Below are positions 8,628-16,071 of a stretch of DNA of 64,000 nt, in pieces (position 1 is the first letter of the stretch; each line of letters starts with the position of its first letter). Made by a program: the position numbers and the translations under genes. Below the pieces are notes generated by a model. The model saw nothing but the letters and a program-made list of their open reading frames with translations, was not told where the DNA came from and did not search any database. The stretch comes from an uncultured Duncaniella sp. (lineage in GTDB: Bacteria > Bacteroidota > Bacteroidia > Bacteroidales > Muribaculaceae): assembly GCA_910576785.1 (NCBI GenBank), contig CAJTJG010000014.1:24375-88374 (forward strand), in the 5' to 3' direction.

Positions 8628-9265
8628 GGAGAAGGAAATTTTATGTGATATGGGAGGGATACGCCACCGGAGTATTTGACTCGTGGGAGGAGTGCGAACT
8701 CCATACCAAAGGATATCCCGGAGCTAAATACAAAAGTTTTTCATCGCAGGAGGAAGCCGTGGCAGCCTATCGCGGCGATCCGGCCGACCAGATGGAGATA
8801 CTCACGGCCATAGCCTCACACAAACCCGAGACCACCGACTATGCCTCGCACCCCGAGATACATCTCGACGCGCTTGCTGTTGATGCGGCGTGCTCCAAAA
8901 ACCCCGGGCCCGTGGAGTATCAGGGCGTATGGGTGAGAACCGGCGAGCGGATATTCCACGTGGGGCCGCTGGAGGGCGGCACAAACAATATCGGCGAGTA
9001 TCTGGCGCTTGTCCACGGGCTGGCACTGCTCAAGGCGCAGGGCCGCCCCGACACACCCATCTATACCGACTCGCGCACTGCCCGCGCATGGGTAAGGAAC
9101 CGTGCGCCCAAGACGTCGCTGCAACGCACGCCGCAGAACGCCACCCTCTTCGAGATGATGGACCGCGCTACGGCATGGCTCCATGCCAACGCCATCACCA
9201 ACCCGATACTTACATGGGACACCCCCAACTGGGGCGAGATCCCCGCCGACTTCGGTCGAAAATAG
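8624..9265 (+). CDS. rnhA: Ribonuclease H1 with N-terminal hybrid-binding (viroplasmin) domain
   Basis: The ATG at 8624 overlaps the preceding stop (ATGA) and directly gives MRRRKFYVIWEGYATGVF, the start of the caulimovirus viroplasmin-like RNA-DNA hybrid binding domain (~1-45). The RNase H fold follows from ~65 with catalytic residues Asp in LAVDAACSKNPG, Glu in NNIGEYLALVHGL and Asp in YTDSRTA, and a last acidic residue near the C-terminus. At 213 residues it has the size of the Bacteroidetes-type enzyme. It removes RNA from RNA-DNA hybrids in replication and repair. A longer upstream frame exists but runs inside the previous gene and is not used. Confidence 0.93.
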   Translation: MRRRKFYVIWEGYATGVFDSWEECELHTKGYPGAKYKSFSSQEEAVAAYRGDPADQMEILTAIASHKPETTDYASHPEIHLDALAVDAACSKNPGPVEYQGVWVRTGERIFHVGPLEGGTNNIGEYLALVHGLALLKAQGRPDTPIYTDSRTARAWVRNRAPKTSLQRTPQNATLFEMMDRATAWLHANAITNPILTWDTPNWGEIPADFGRK

Positions 9266-9272
9266 CCGATAT

Positions 9273-9407
9273 GAGGCTGTGTCATAATTGATAGAAAGAC
9301 ACAGAAGGACAAAGAAAGGACATAAGGGACAGATTTTTAATCATCAGTATGACAATTAATTATCTTTGTCCCTTATGTCCTTTCTTTGTCCGTACGTATC
9401 TTTCTAT
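9273..9407. repeat. Intergenic purine-arm stem-loop, copy A
   Basis: Positions 9307-9331 pair perfectly with 9367-9391 (25 bp, arm beginning GGACAAAGAAAGGACATAAG). An outer box ATAGAAAGA (9291-9299) pairs with 9399-9407. The 35-nt centre is AT-rich with a short internal TCAT/ATGA helix. It lies between the convergent ends of rnhA and the esterase gene, so it may act as a two-way terminator. The left flank 9273-9299 is identical to that of copy F at 63862-63888. Confidence 0.85.
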
Positions 9408-9437
9408 ATATACCTAATATTTTTGCCTGATTTTATG

Positions 9438-10502
9438 TCAGATTATGGTGCGGAGGTAGGCGGTGAGCTCCTCGGCCATGCGGGCTGCGCGTGCACGCGA
9501 GGGATGATAGTCGGCACCGTAGCCCATTGAGCCATCCTCGGGGGTCATGTCGAAACGGTACACACCCTGACGCGAGGAGGCCAGACGGTCAAGTGCCCCG
9601 GTCACATCGGCGAGTTCACGACCAGAGAGCATCGAGCCGGTGAGAAGCACTATCTTCGCCTCGGGATAATTGGCACGCACACGATCGAGGAAACGGCCGT
9701 AGGCCTGCTCGTAAAGATCTATATCATAATTGGATGTGGAGGTATCGTTGGTGCCGAGGTTGATGCACACCACATCGGGTGTGAAGCGGCCGAAGTCCCA
9801 AGGCTGCGAGTGATCATAGAGCATCGTGTAGTCATATTCGAGCGGCATTGTCTCCTTGTCGTTACCCTCGCGCGGGCCATTGTAGTTGCGGTACATGCCT
9901 ATGCCGGAGCGGCACACCATGTTGAAGTCAGCGTCGAGGGCGCGGGCCGTCAGATATGCGTAGCCGAGGCAATGGTTCTCGGTATCGTAGCTGAAATGCA
10001 CCTGTGCGCTGTCGGCCTCGGTGCCGTAGCCGCAGGTAATACTGTTGCCTATGAACTCCATCTTCAGCCCACCCTTGACTGGCGCCGGATGCACGGTGGC
10101 GCCGGAGGGAAGGCGGAAGCCGCGGATCTCGGGATGATGCTCATACCCCTCTATGCAATAAGCCACTCTGGCGCGGTGGACGCCCGGACCGAGATCACGG
10201 CCGAGGGTGATGACAGAGTCGGTGGCACCCACATTGATCCTGACAGGCGCCATTGAATCGATCTCCACCATCCACGATCCGCTGCCGGGACTGGTGAGCA
10301 TGGCCACAGAGTCGCCCTCGAAATCGAGCAAGGCAGTGACTCCGGGATAATTGAATGCCACATTCCCGTCAGGCGTCACGGCTGTACGGCCCATATAAGT
10401 AATGTGGGGATCGGATGCGGAGAGGGTGATCTCCCTGTCGCCGGCACATGACGCAAAGAGCGCGCCGGCAAGGAGGATAGTTTGCAGAAGTCTTGTTTTC
10501 AT
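9438..10502 (-). CDS. SGNH/GDSL esterase lipoprotein, CE2-like acetyl esterase
   Basis: After a lipoprotein signal ending in LFASCAGD, the protein has an N-terminal jelly-roll (~25-140) and a C-terminal SGNH hydrolase domain. Its catalytic blocks are GNSITCGYG (nucleophile Ser), NLGTNDTS and DYHPSRA (Asp-x-x-His). This layout is that of carbohydrate esterase family 2, which removes acetyl groups from plant polysaccharides such as xylan, and would fit the nearby xylose genes functionally, although it is a separate unit on the opposite strand. I prefer the ATG at 10502 (MKTRLLQTILLAG) over the one at 10514, because the promoter box at 10525-10532 would place the transcript start about 4 nt before the latter. 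The product is probably periplasmic or outer-membrane anchored. Confidence 0.87.
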   Translation of the reverse strand: MKTRLLQTILLAGALFASCAGDREITLSASDPHITYMGRTAVTPDGNVAFNYPGVTALLDFEGDSVAMLTSPGSGSWMVEIDSMAPVRINVGATDSVITLGRDLGPGVHRARVAYCIEGYEHHPEIRGFRLPSGATVHPAPVKGGLKMEFIGNSITCGYGTEADSAQVHFSYDTENHCLGYAYLTARALDADFNMVCRSGIGMYRNYNGPREGNDKETMPLEYDYTMLYDHSQPWDFGRFTPDVVCINLGTNDTSTSNYDIDLYEQAYGRFLDRVRANYPEAKIVLLTGSMLSGRELADVTGALDRLASSRQGVYRFDMTPEDGSMGYGADYHPSRARAARMAEELTAYLRTII

Positions 10503-10524
10503 ACGTGTTTCCATTGGTGTTCCG

Positions 10525-10532
10525 CAAAGGTA
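10525..10532 (-). promoter_or_regulatory. -7 box of the CE2-like esterase gene
   Basis: TACCTTTG on the minus strand (CAAAGGTA on plus). There is no clear -33 TTG at the usual distance. It helps choose the start at 10502. Confidence 0.5.
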
Positions 10533-10587
10533 TGGAAAATTTTTCTGTCCGCGATATTATCGCACCTTTTTGCCCATGCCGCAACCG

Positions 10588-10595
10588 TAACTTTG
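10588..10595 (+). promoter_or_regulatory. Promoter -7 box of the capsid unit
   Basis: TAACTTTG lies 31 bp before the ATG of the 51-residue gene at 10627, placing the likely transcript start near 10602. The -33 match is poor (a TTG 15 bp upstream). Confidence 0.6.
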
Positions 10596-10626
10596 CATCG
10601 TCAACCAACAAAAAAAGTACTGAATC

Positions 10627-10782
10627 ATGAACGACGAGACAAAATCACCCCCTGCGGACGATGCAAAAGAAGAGCTGGGCCTGTGGGAACTGCTGACCAC
10701 CGACACCCCGCCCTCCGACGCTACCGACGCCACCACACGCGTGCTGACCCACACAGCCGGAAGCGCCTGGGACATGAAGTAA
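10627..10782 (+). CDS. 51-residue protein in front of the capsid-like gene
   Basis: ATG at 10627 opens 51 codons ending TAA (10780-10782). The product is acidic and low in structure-forming residues, apart from ELGLWELL near the middle and a C-terminal end AGSAWDMK. It starts MNDETK and the next gene starts MNDNNN. I do not recognise a family. It lies between a good -7 box and the capsid-like gene, 40 bp upstream of it in the same direction, so the two are very likely co-transcribed. By analogy with capsid operons it could be a scaffold, a decoration or a cargo/targeting peptide; that is speculation. Codon use (GC-rich third positions) resembles the neighbours and supports it being translated. 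Confidence 0.6.
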   Translation: MNDETKSPPADDAKEELGLWELLTTDTPPSDATDATTRVLTHTAGSAWDMK

Positions 10783-10822
10783 ATCAACCACAACATTATC
10801 ACCATCAAAACAACGAACAGAA

Positions 10823-12058
10823 ATGAACGACAACAACAACCTCACCCCCGAGATCCACTCCGCCACCGCATCCGTAAGCAACGCACCGCTCACCACAGCG
10901 GTGACCGAACAGCTCTCCCCCGCCCTGCTCCGCAGCGAGATAGACCGCCGCATCGTAAAGATACGCCCTGCATCCACCCCCATCGACCAGATATCCCGCA
11001 TGTGCGGTGCACGCCATGCCGGATCGATGAAGGTAGACTTCTACTCCGTGAACATGAAGCCCGGCGAGGTGACCTTAGGGAAGGATATCCCGCAGCAGGA
11101 TATCACGGCAGGGACTACGATAGAAACACGCGTGGACAAGTCAGGTGTGCTCTCCGCCTCAGAGACGGTGATGTTTCCCACCGTCAATGTTGGCGAGGCC
11201 GGCAATGAAAAGCCCCTGATCTGCTATGTGAAAAAGGTGGAGGGGATGATGACAGAGCTTATCCCCGTAGGCACAGCCACCATCCCTGCCATAGCCAAAG
11301 GAACCCGCATAGTGCGCATGGGCCGCGCGGCCGACGAGCTCGACGTGCAGACCCCGCAGTATACCGCACTTCCCACCAAGCGCTTCAACTACTGCCAGAT
11401 CTTCAAGGCTCAGGTGGAGGAGTCGATGTACCAGCGCCTGAGCGACAAGGAGGTGGGCTGGACATTCAGCGACCAGGAGGAGGTGGCTGTGCTCGACATG
11501 CGTCTGGGCATGGAGAAGAGCTTTCTCTTCGGCGAGCGCAGCCGTCTGGACACCGGCGACGGATCGGAAGTATATCTCACAGGAGGAATATGGAATCAGG
11601 CCGGCAAAACCCACGACATCGACCTGCAGGCATTCAAGGAGAACGACATGCTCGATCTCATGCGCAAGGCCTTCACCGGCGGTACCGGCTCGCGCCGCAA
11701 GATCCTCGTGGGCGGCACCGATCTGATCGATGCCATAGGCAAGCTCGACTACAAGAGAGTGGTGAGCGCCAGGGAGAAAGAGACCGTATGGGGTGTGGAC
11801 TTCGACAAGATAGTGTCGAAATTCGGATCGCTCTACGTGATCCACTCCGAGATCTTCGACCTGTGCGGTATGCCCGGCAACGGCATGGTGATCGACCCCG
11901 ACTACATGACCAAGTACTCCCACGTGCCCTTCCGCGCCGAGCGCATCTCGTTTGCCAAGCAGGGAGTGCGCAACACGGAGGCCGTGGTACTCACCGAGTC
12001 ATCCTGCCTCGTGCTCCGCTACCCCGAGACCCACATGCGCGTGATCGCCAATAAATAG
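10823..12058 (+). CDS. Phage-type major capsid protein homologue (SU10/DUF5309-like), orphan
   Basis: The 411-residue protein has the pattern of the SU10-like (DUF5309) HK97-fold major capsid family: an N-terminal segment placing subunits (IDQISRMCGARHAGSMKVDFYSV), a central helix block (KRFNYCQIFKAQVEE ... DMRLGMEKSFLFGERS), the region TGGIWNQAGKTHDI followed by DLMRKAFTGGTGSRRKILVGG, and a last strand VLTESSCLVLRYPETHMRVI. No signal peptide or membrane segment is seen. There is no terminase, portal, protease, tail or integrase gene on either side; flanking genes are an esterase and the xylose operon. Codon use resembles the host genes. A -7 box at 10588 and a terminator at 12098-12137 make it a self-contained unit with the 51-residue gene. 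The best reading is a domesticated capsid, possibly an encapsulin-like shell. A degraded prophage is the alternative. Confidence 0.8.
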   Translation: MNDNNNLTPEIHSATASVSNAPLTTAVTEQLSPALLRSEIDRRIVKIRPASTPIDQISRMCGARHAGSMKVDFYSVNMKPGEVTLGKDIPQQDITAGTTIETRVDKSGVLSASETVMFPTVNVGEAGNEKPLICYVKKVEGMMTELIPVGTATIPAIAKGTRIVRMGRAADELDVQTPQYTALPTKRFNYCQIFKAQVEESMYQRLSDKEVGWTFSDQEEVAVLDMRLGMEKSFLFGERSRLDTGDGSEVYLTGGIWNQAGKTHDIDLQAFKENDMLDLMRKAFTGGTGSRRKILVGGTDLIDAIGKLDYKRVVSAREKETVWGVDFDKIVSKFGSLYVIHSEIFDLCGMPGNGMVIDPDYMTKYSHVPFRAERISFAKQGVRNTEAVVLTESSCLVLRYPETHMRVIANK

Positions 12059-12097
12059 TCCATCTTCCCGGGCCGCCGACGGCCCGACCACAGTAAC

Positions 12098-12137
12098 AGC
12101 CCCTCCCGGCCCGATGGCCACAGGAGGGGCTTATTGT
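12098..12137 (+). terminator. Terminator of the capsid unit
   Basis: AGCCCCTCC (12098-12106) pairs with GGAGGGGCT (12123-12131), followed by TATTGTT. A smaller hairpin GGGCCG/CGGCCC (12070-12085) precedes it, 12 bp after the stop codon. Confidence 0.8.
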
Positions 12138-12192
12138 TAACTGTATGAAAACTAAAAAATTAGAATTTAATGTTTTACAACAGCATTTTTTA

Positions 12193-12225
12193 TTTGGTTT
12201 TTTCGGCAAAAGATTTGTAAATTTG
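12193..12225 (+). promoter_or_regulatory. Promoter of xylR and the xylose genes
   Basis: TTTG at 12193-12196, a 21-bp spacer and TAAATTTG at 12218-12225 match the Bacteroidetes promoter. The start would be near 12232, about 63 nt before the xylR ATG. Confidence 0.75.
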
Positions 12226-12230
12226 CGGCG

Positions 12231-12251
12231 TGAAACACATTTAGTGTATCA
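12231..12251 (+). promoter_or_regulatory. Candidate operator (imperfect dyad) at the xylR transcription start
   Basis: TGAAACAC (12231-12238), spacer ATTTA, GTGTATCA (12244-12251) is an 8-bp inverted repeat with one mismatch, positioned right after the -7 box. It is the expected place for repression by the XylR product. No second copy was found in front of xylB or xylE. Confidence 0.4.
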
Positions 12252-12294
12252 TTGACAAGAAGCGTGAAGCACACACAACCACTTTTTATCTGCC

Positions 12295-13005
12295 ATGACT
12301 CCACTTGCCAACAACCATATATCAATAGACTGTGTCGTCTTCGGATTTGACGGCCAGAGCCTGCATGTACTGCTGGTCAAACGCAATGGCGAGGACCAGG
12401 GTGGCGAATACAACGACATGAAGCTTCCGGGCAGCCTCATCTATCAGGATGAGGATCTCGACGAGGCAGCATCGCGTGTGCTCCATGAACTCACGGGCAT
12501 CAAGGATGTGTCCATGAGGCAGTTCAAGGCATTCGGTTCACGCAACCGCACGAGCAATCCCCGCGATGTGCTCTGGCTCGAGCGCGCCCAGCAGGCAAAG
12601 GTGGAGCGCATCGTCACCGTAGGCTACTTCGCCGTGGTGAAAATCGATGCTCCACAGCTACGCACACTCGACCAGGAGCAGGCCATATGGTGTCCGGTGG
12701 ACCGTGTGGGCAACCTTGCGTTCGACCACAACCTCATCATCGATGAGGCACTCAAGGCATTCCGTCGCGAGGCCGACTTCAACCGGTCGATGATCTTCGA
12801 TCTGCTGCCGCGCAAGTTCACCGCCACCGAGCTCCGTCTGGTGGCCGAGATAGTGCAGTCGAAACCCCTCGACGTGCGCAACTTCCACAAGAAGATCGCC
12901 CAGATGCCCTACGTGGTGCCTCTGGACGAGCGCCAGAAAGGAGTGGCCCACCGCGCCGCGCGCTACTACAAGTTTGACCGCAAGATATTCAACACCTCCC
13001 GCTGA
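12295..13005 (+). CDS. xylR: Nudix-type transcriptional regulator of xylose genes (XylR/NrtR-like)
   Basis: The 236-residue protein joins a Nudix-fold domain (~10-150) to a C-terminal winged helix (about 160-236, DLLPRKFTATELRLVAEIVQSK), the NrtR/AraR architecture. Its Nudix box GSLIYQDEDLDEAASRVLHELTGI-region keeps the shape of the motif, but the catalytic REUxEE reads RVLHEL, losing two of the acidic residues, so it is a sensor rather than a hydrolase. In Bacteroides, Nudix-type regulators control arabinose and xylose use, and the order regulator-xylB-xylA-xylE here matches such clusters. The effector is probably xylose or a derivative (inference). xylB follows after 66 bp. Confidence 0.85.
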   Translation: MTPLANNHISIDCVVFGFDGQSLHVLLVKRNGEDQGGEYNDMKLPGSLIYQDEDLDEAASRVLHELTGIKDVSMRQFKAFGSRNRTSNPRDVLWLERAQQAKVERIVTVGYFAVVKIDAPQLRTLDQEQAIWCPVDRVGNLAFDHNLIIDEALKAFRREADFNRSMIFDLLPRKFTATELRLVAEIVQSKPLDVRNFHKKIAQMPYVVPLDERQKGVAHRAARYYKFDRKIFNTSR

Positions 13006-13071
13006 CCACGGGACGGGAAAGACACACACAGAATCTGAACAAACCATAAAATACCATCACAAGAGAAGACC

Positions 13072-14565
13072 ATGTATCTATTAGGCTATGACATAGGCAG
13101 CTCGTCGGTAAAGGCGAGCCTCGTTGACGCCGAGACCGGCAAGACGGTAGCAAGCGATTTTTATCCCAGGACCGAGGCAGAGATTATAGCCGTCCGTCCG
13201 GGCTGGGCCGAGCAGCGCCCCCAGCAGTGGTGGGACTGCCTGAAACACGCCACCGAGAGCGTGATGGCATCCTCAAAGATCGACCCGAAAGAGATCAAGG
13301 CCATAGGCATCTCCTATCAGATGCACGGCCTGGTGATGCTCGACAAGGATATGCAGCCCCTGCGTCCGGCCATCATATGGTGCGACTCGCGCGGCGTGCC
13401 CTACGGAGAGAAAGCCTTCAATGAACTGGGCAACGATCACTGCCTCGCACATCTTCTCAACTCACCGGGCAACTTCACCGCCACCAAGCTGGCCTGGGTC
13501 AAAGAGAACGAGCCCGAAGTGTTCGGCCGCATCCACAAGATCATGCTCCCGGGCGACTATGCCGCCCTGCGCCTCACCGGCAAGGCATGCACCACTATCT
13601 CCGGCCTGAGCGAGATGATGCTCTGGGACTTCAAGGAGGGACGCCCCGCCAAGTTCCTGCTCGACTACTTCGGCTACGACGAGTCGATCCTCCCCGAGAT
13701 CGTACCGACATTCTCCATACAGGGCACCGTGACCGCCGAGGCCGCCGCCGAACTCGGTCTGGCCGAGGGTATACCCGTGTCATACCGCGCAGGCGACCAG
13801 CCCAACAACGCCCTCTCGCTCAACGTATTCAACCCCGGCGAGGTGGCCTCTACCGCCGGCACATCGGGTGTGGTATACGGAGTGCTCGGCGAGGTGAACT
13901 ACGACCCCCAGAGCCGTGTCAATACATTCGCCCACGTCAACCATACACCCGAGCAGACCCGTCTGGGAGTGCTGCTGTGCATCAACGGCACCGGCATACT
14001 CAACTCGTGGAGCAAGCGCACCATGGCCCCCGACGACATCACATATCCCGGCATGAACGATCTCGCCGCCAAGGCTCCGATCGGTGCCGCCGGCATATCG
14101 GTGATACCCTTCGGAAACGGCGCCGAGCGTGTGCTGCGCAACCGCGAGACAGGCGCATCGGTGCATGGCATCAACTTCCTGACCCATGACCGCTCTCACC
14201 TGCTGCGTGCCGAGCAGGAGGGCATAGTGTTCTCCTTCATGTACGGCATGGAGATCATGGAGCAGATGGGCATGAAGCTGAGCAAGATCCACGCCGGACA
14301 CGCCAACATGTTCCTCTCGCCCCTGTTCCGCAACACTCTCGCCGGAGTGAGCGGCGCCACCATCGAGCTCTACAACACCGACGGCTCCGTAGGTGCCGCC
14401 AAGGGTGCCGGTATCGGCGCCGGCATCTATGCCGACAACAACGAGGCCTTCGCATCGCTCGAGAAGATCGAGGTGATCGAGCCCGTTGAGGCCGACCGTG
14501 AGGCTTACCGCGAGGCCTACGCCCTGTGGAAGGACCGTCTGTCCATGCTCCTGGCCAACCAGTGA
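13072..14565 (+). CDS. xylB: Xylulokinase
   Basis: This 497-residue FGGY-family kinase phosphorylates D-xylulose to xylulose 5-phosphate for the pentose phosphate pathway. The N-terminal phosphate loop GYDIGSSSVKASLVD (4-18), the substrate region ISYQMHGLVMLD and AGDQPNNALSLNVFNPGEVASTAGTSG, and the C-terminal ATP-binding stretch with GSVGAAKGAGIGAG are all present. The length is normal. The ATG at 13072 is the only sensible start. It is the first catabolic gene after the regulator, followed after 70 bp by xylA. The protein is cytoplasmic. Confidence 0.95.
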   Translation: MYLLGYDIGSSSVKASLVDAETGKTVASDFYPRTEAEIIAVRPGWAEQRPQQWWDCLKHATESVMASSKIDPKEIKAIGISYQMHGLVMLDKDMQPLRPAIIWCDSRGVPYGEKAFNELGNDHCLAHLLNSPGNFTATKLAWVKENEPEVFGRIHKIMLPGDYAALRLTGKACTTISGLSEMMLWDFKEGRPAKFLLDYFGYDESILPEIVPTFSIQGTVTAEAAAELGLAEGIPVSYRAGDQPNNALSLNVFNPGEVASTAGTSGVVYGVLGEVNYDPQSRVNTFAHVNHTPEQTRLGVLLCINGTGILNSWSKRTMAPDDITYPGMNDLAAKAPIGAAGISVIPFGNGAERVLRNRETGASVHGINFLTHDRSHLLRAEQEGIVFSFMYGMEIMEQMGMKLSKIHAGHANMFLSPLFRNTLAGVSGATIELYNTDGSVGAAKGAGIGAGIYADNNEAFASLEKIEVIEPVEADREAYREAYALWKDRLSMLLANQ

Positions 14566-14635
14566 GCCAATATGCACACTTTGATATCAACCAAATCATA
14601 ATTTACCCAATAAAACCCAAACCTATTTCACAACT

Positions 14636-15952
14636 ATGGCAGTTAAGGAATACTTTCCCGGTATAGGGAAAATCAAATTTGAAGGCAAGGAGTCCAAGAA
14701 CCCCATGGCCTACCGTTACTACGATGCAGAGAAGATCATCCTCGGCAAGCCCATGAAAGAGTGGCTGAAGTTCGCCATGGCATGGTGGCACACCCTCTGC
14801 GCCGAGGGCGGCGACCAGTTCGGCGGCGGCACCAAGAAATTCCCCTGGAACGAGGGCACCGACGCTCTGACCATCGCAAAGCAGAAAGCCGACGCAGGCT
14901 TCGAGTTCATGCAGAAGATGGGCATCGAGTACTTCTGCTTCCATGACGTAGACCTCGTTGACGAGGGCAGCAACGTGGAGGAGTACGAGCACAACATGAA
15001 GGAGATCGTGGCTTACCTCAAGGAGAAGATGGCCGAGACCGGCATCAAGAACCTCTGGGGCACCGCCAACGTGTTCAGCAACGGCCGCTACATGAACGGC
15101 GCCGCCACCAACCCCGACTTCGACGTAGTGGCCCGCGCAGCTGTCCAGATCAAGAACGCCATCGACGCCACCATCGCCCTCGGCGGTACCAACTATGTGT
15201 TCTGGGGTGGCCGCGAAGGCTACATGAGCCTCCTCAACACCGACCAGAAGCGCGAGAAGGAGCACCTGGCCATGATGCTCACACTGGCCCGCGACTATGC
15301 CCGCTCGAAAGGCTTCACCGGCACATTCCTCATCGAGCCCAAGCCCATGGAGCCCTCCAAGCACCAGTATGACGTTGACTCCGAGACAGTGATCGGCTTC
15401 CTCAAGGCCCACGGTCTGGAGAAGGATTTCAAGCTCAACATCGAGGTGAACCACGCCACACTCGCCGGCCACACCTTCGAGCATGAGCTCGCAGTTGCTG
15501 TGGACAACGGCATGCTCGGCTCCATCGACGCCAACCGCGGTGACTACCAGAACGGCTGGGATACCGACCAGTTCCCCATCGACAACTATGAGCTCACCCA
15601 GGCCATGATGCAGATCATCCGCAACGGCGGCCTCGGCAACGGCGGTACCAACTTCGACGCCAAGACCCGTCGCAACTCCACCGACCTCGACGATATCTTC
15701 ATCGCCCACATCGCCGGTATGGACGCCATGGCCCGCGCACTCGAGAGCGCAGCCGCTCTTCTCGAGGAGTCGCCCTACAAGGCTATGCTCGCCGAGCGCT
15801 ACGCATCGTTCGACGGTGGCAAGGGCAAGGACTTCGAGGATGGCAAGCTCACCCTCGAGGACGTATACGCCTACGGCAAGGAAGTGAACGAGCCCAAGCA
15901 GACCTCCGGCAAGCAGGAGCTCTACGAGGCTATCGTGAACATGTATTGCTAA
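14636..15952 (+). CDS. xylA: Xylose isomerase
   Basis: This 438-residue enzyme interconverts D-xylose and D-xylulose. Family signatures are visible: FCFHDVDLVDEG with the catalytic His/Asp, NYVFWGGREGY, LIEPKPMEPSKHQYD with the metal-binding Glu and the Lys, and EVNHATLAGHTFEHE with metal-binding Glu and His. Length and motifs fit the class II (longer) isomerases found in Bacteroides and anaerobic fungi. It lies in the order xylR-xylB-xylA-xylE. A strong hairpin follows at 16002-16038, before xylE. Confidence 0.97.
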   Translation: MAVKEYFPGIGKIKFEGKESKNPMAYRYYDAEKIILGKPMKEWLKFAMAWWHTLCAEGGDQFGGGTKKFPWNEGTDALTIAKQKADAGFEFMQKMGIEYFCFHDVDLVDEGSNVEEYEHNMKEIVAYLKEKMAETGIKNLWGTANVFSNGRYMNGAATNPDFDVVARAAVQIKNAIDATIALGGTNYVFWGGREGYMSLLNTDQKREKEHLAMMLTLARDYARSKGFTGTFLIEPKPMEPSKHQYDVDSETVIGFLKAHGLEKDFKLNIEVNHATLAGHTFEHELAVAVDNGMLGSIDANRGDYQNGWDTDQFPIDNYELTQAMMQIIRNGGLGNGGTNFDAKTRRNSTDLDDIFIAHIAGMDAMARALESAAALLEESPYKAMLAERYASFDGGKGKDFEDGKLTLEDVYAYGKEVNEPKQTSGKQELYEAIVNMYC

Positions 15953-16001
15953 ACACCCTTCTGTCCGGATGCCGGCCATCCGGATAAAAACCGACAAATC
16001 C

Positions 16002-16038
16002 AAGGTCGCTCCGGGGCTCATCGCCCCGGGGTGACCTT
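16002..16038 (+). terminator. Strong intra-operon hairpin between xylA and xylE
   Basis: A 16-bp stem starting AAGGTCGCTCCGGGGC (16002-16017) pairs with the segment ending at 16038, with two G-U wobbles and a 5-nt loop. The following TTTC is too short for an efficient terminator, so attenuation or protection of the xylA mRNA 3' end is more likely. A second small helix (TCCGGATG/CATCCGGA, 15963-15984) precedes it. Confidence 0.5.
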
Positions 16039-16071
16039 TCACCCAATCAACACATCACCTTAACCCACCCC

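Noticed and set aside
9366..9373. Possible -7 box (TATCTTTG-like) within stem-loop copy A
   Set aside because: It is part of the pyrimidine arm and no gene follows on the plus strand.
10588..12137. The capsid gene as evidence of an intact prophage
   Set aside because: No other structural, packaging, lysis or integration gene lies on either side, and there is no attachment-site repeat or tRNA nearby.
14603..16042. Long minus-strand frame opposite xylA
   Set aside because: It is antisense to a fully recognisable gene and owes its length to GC-rich codon bias; no protein-like motifs.
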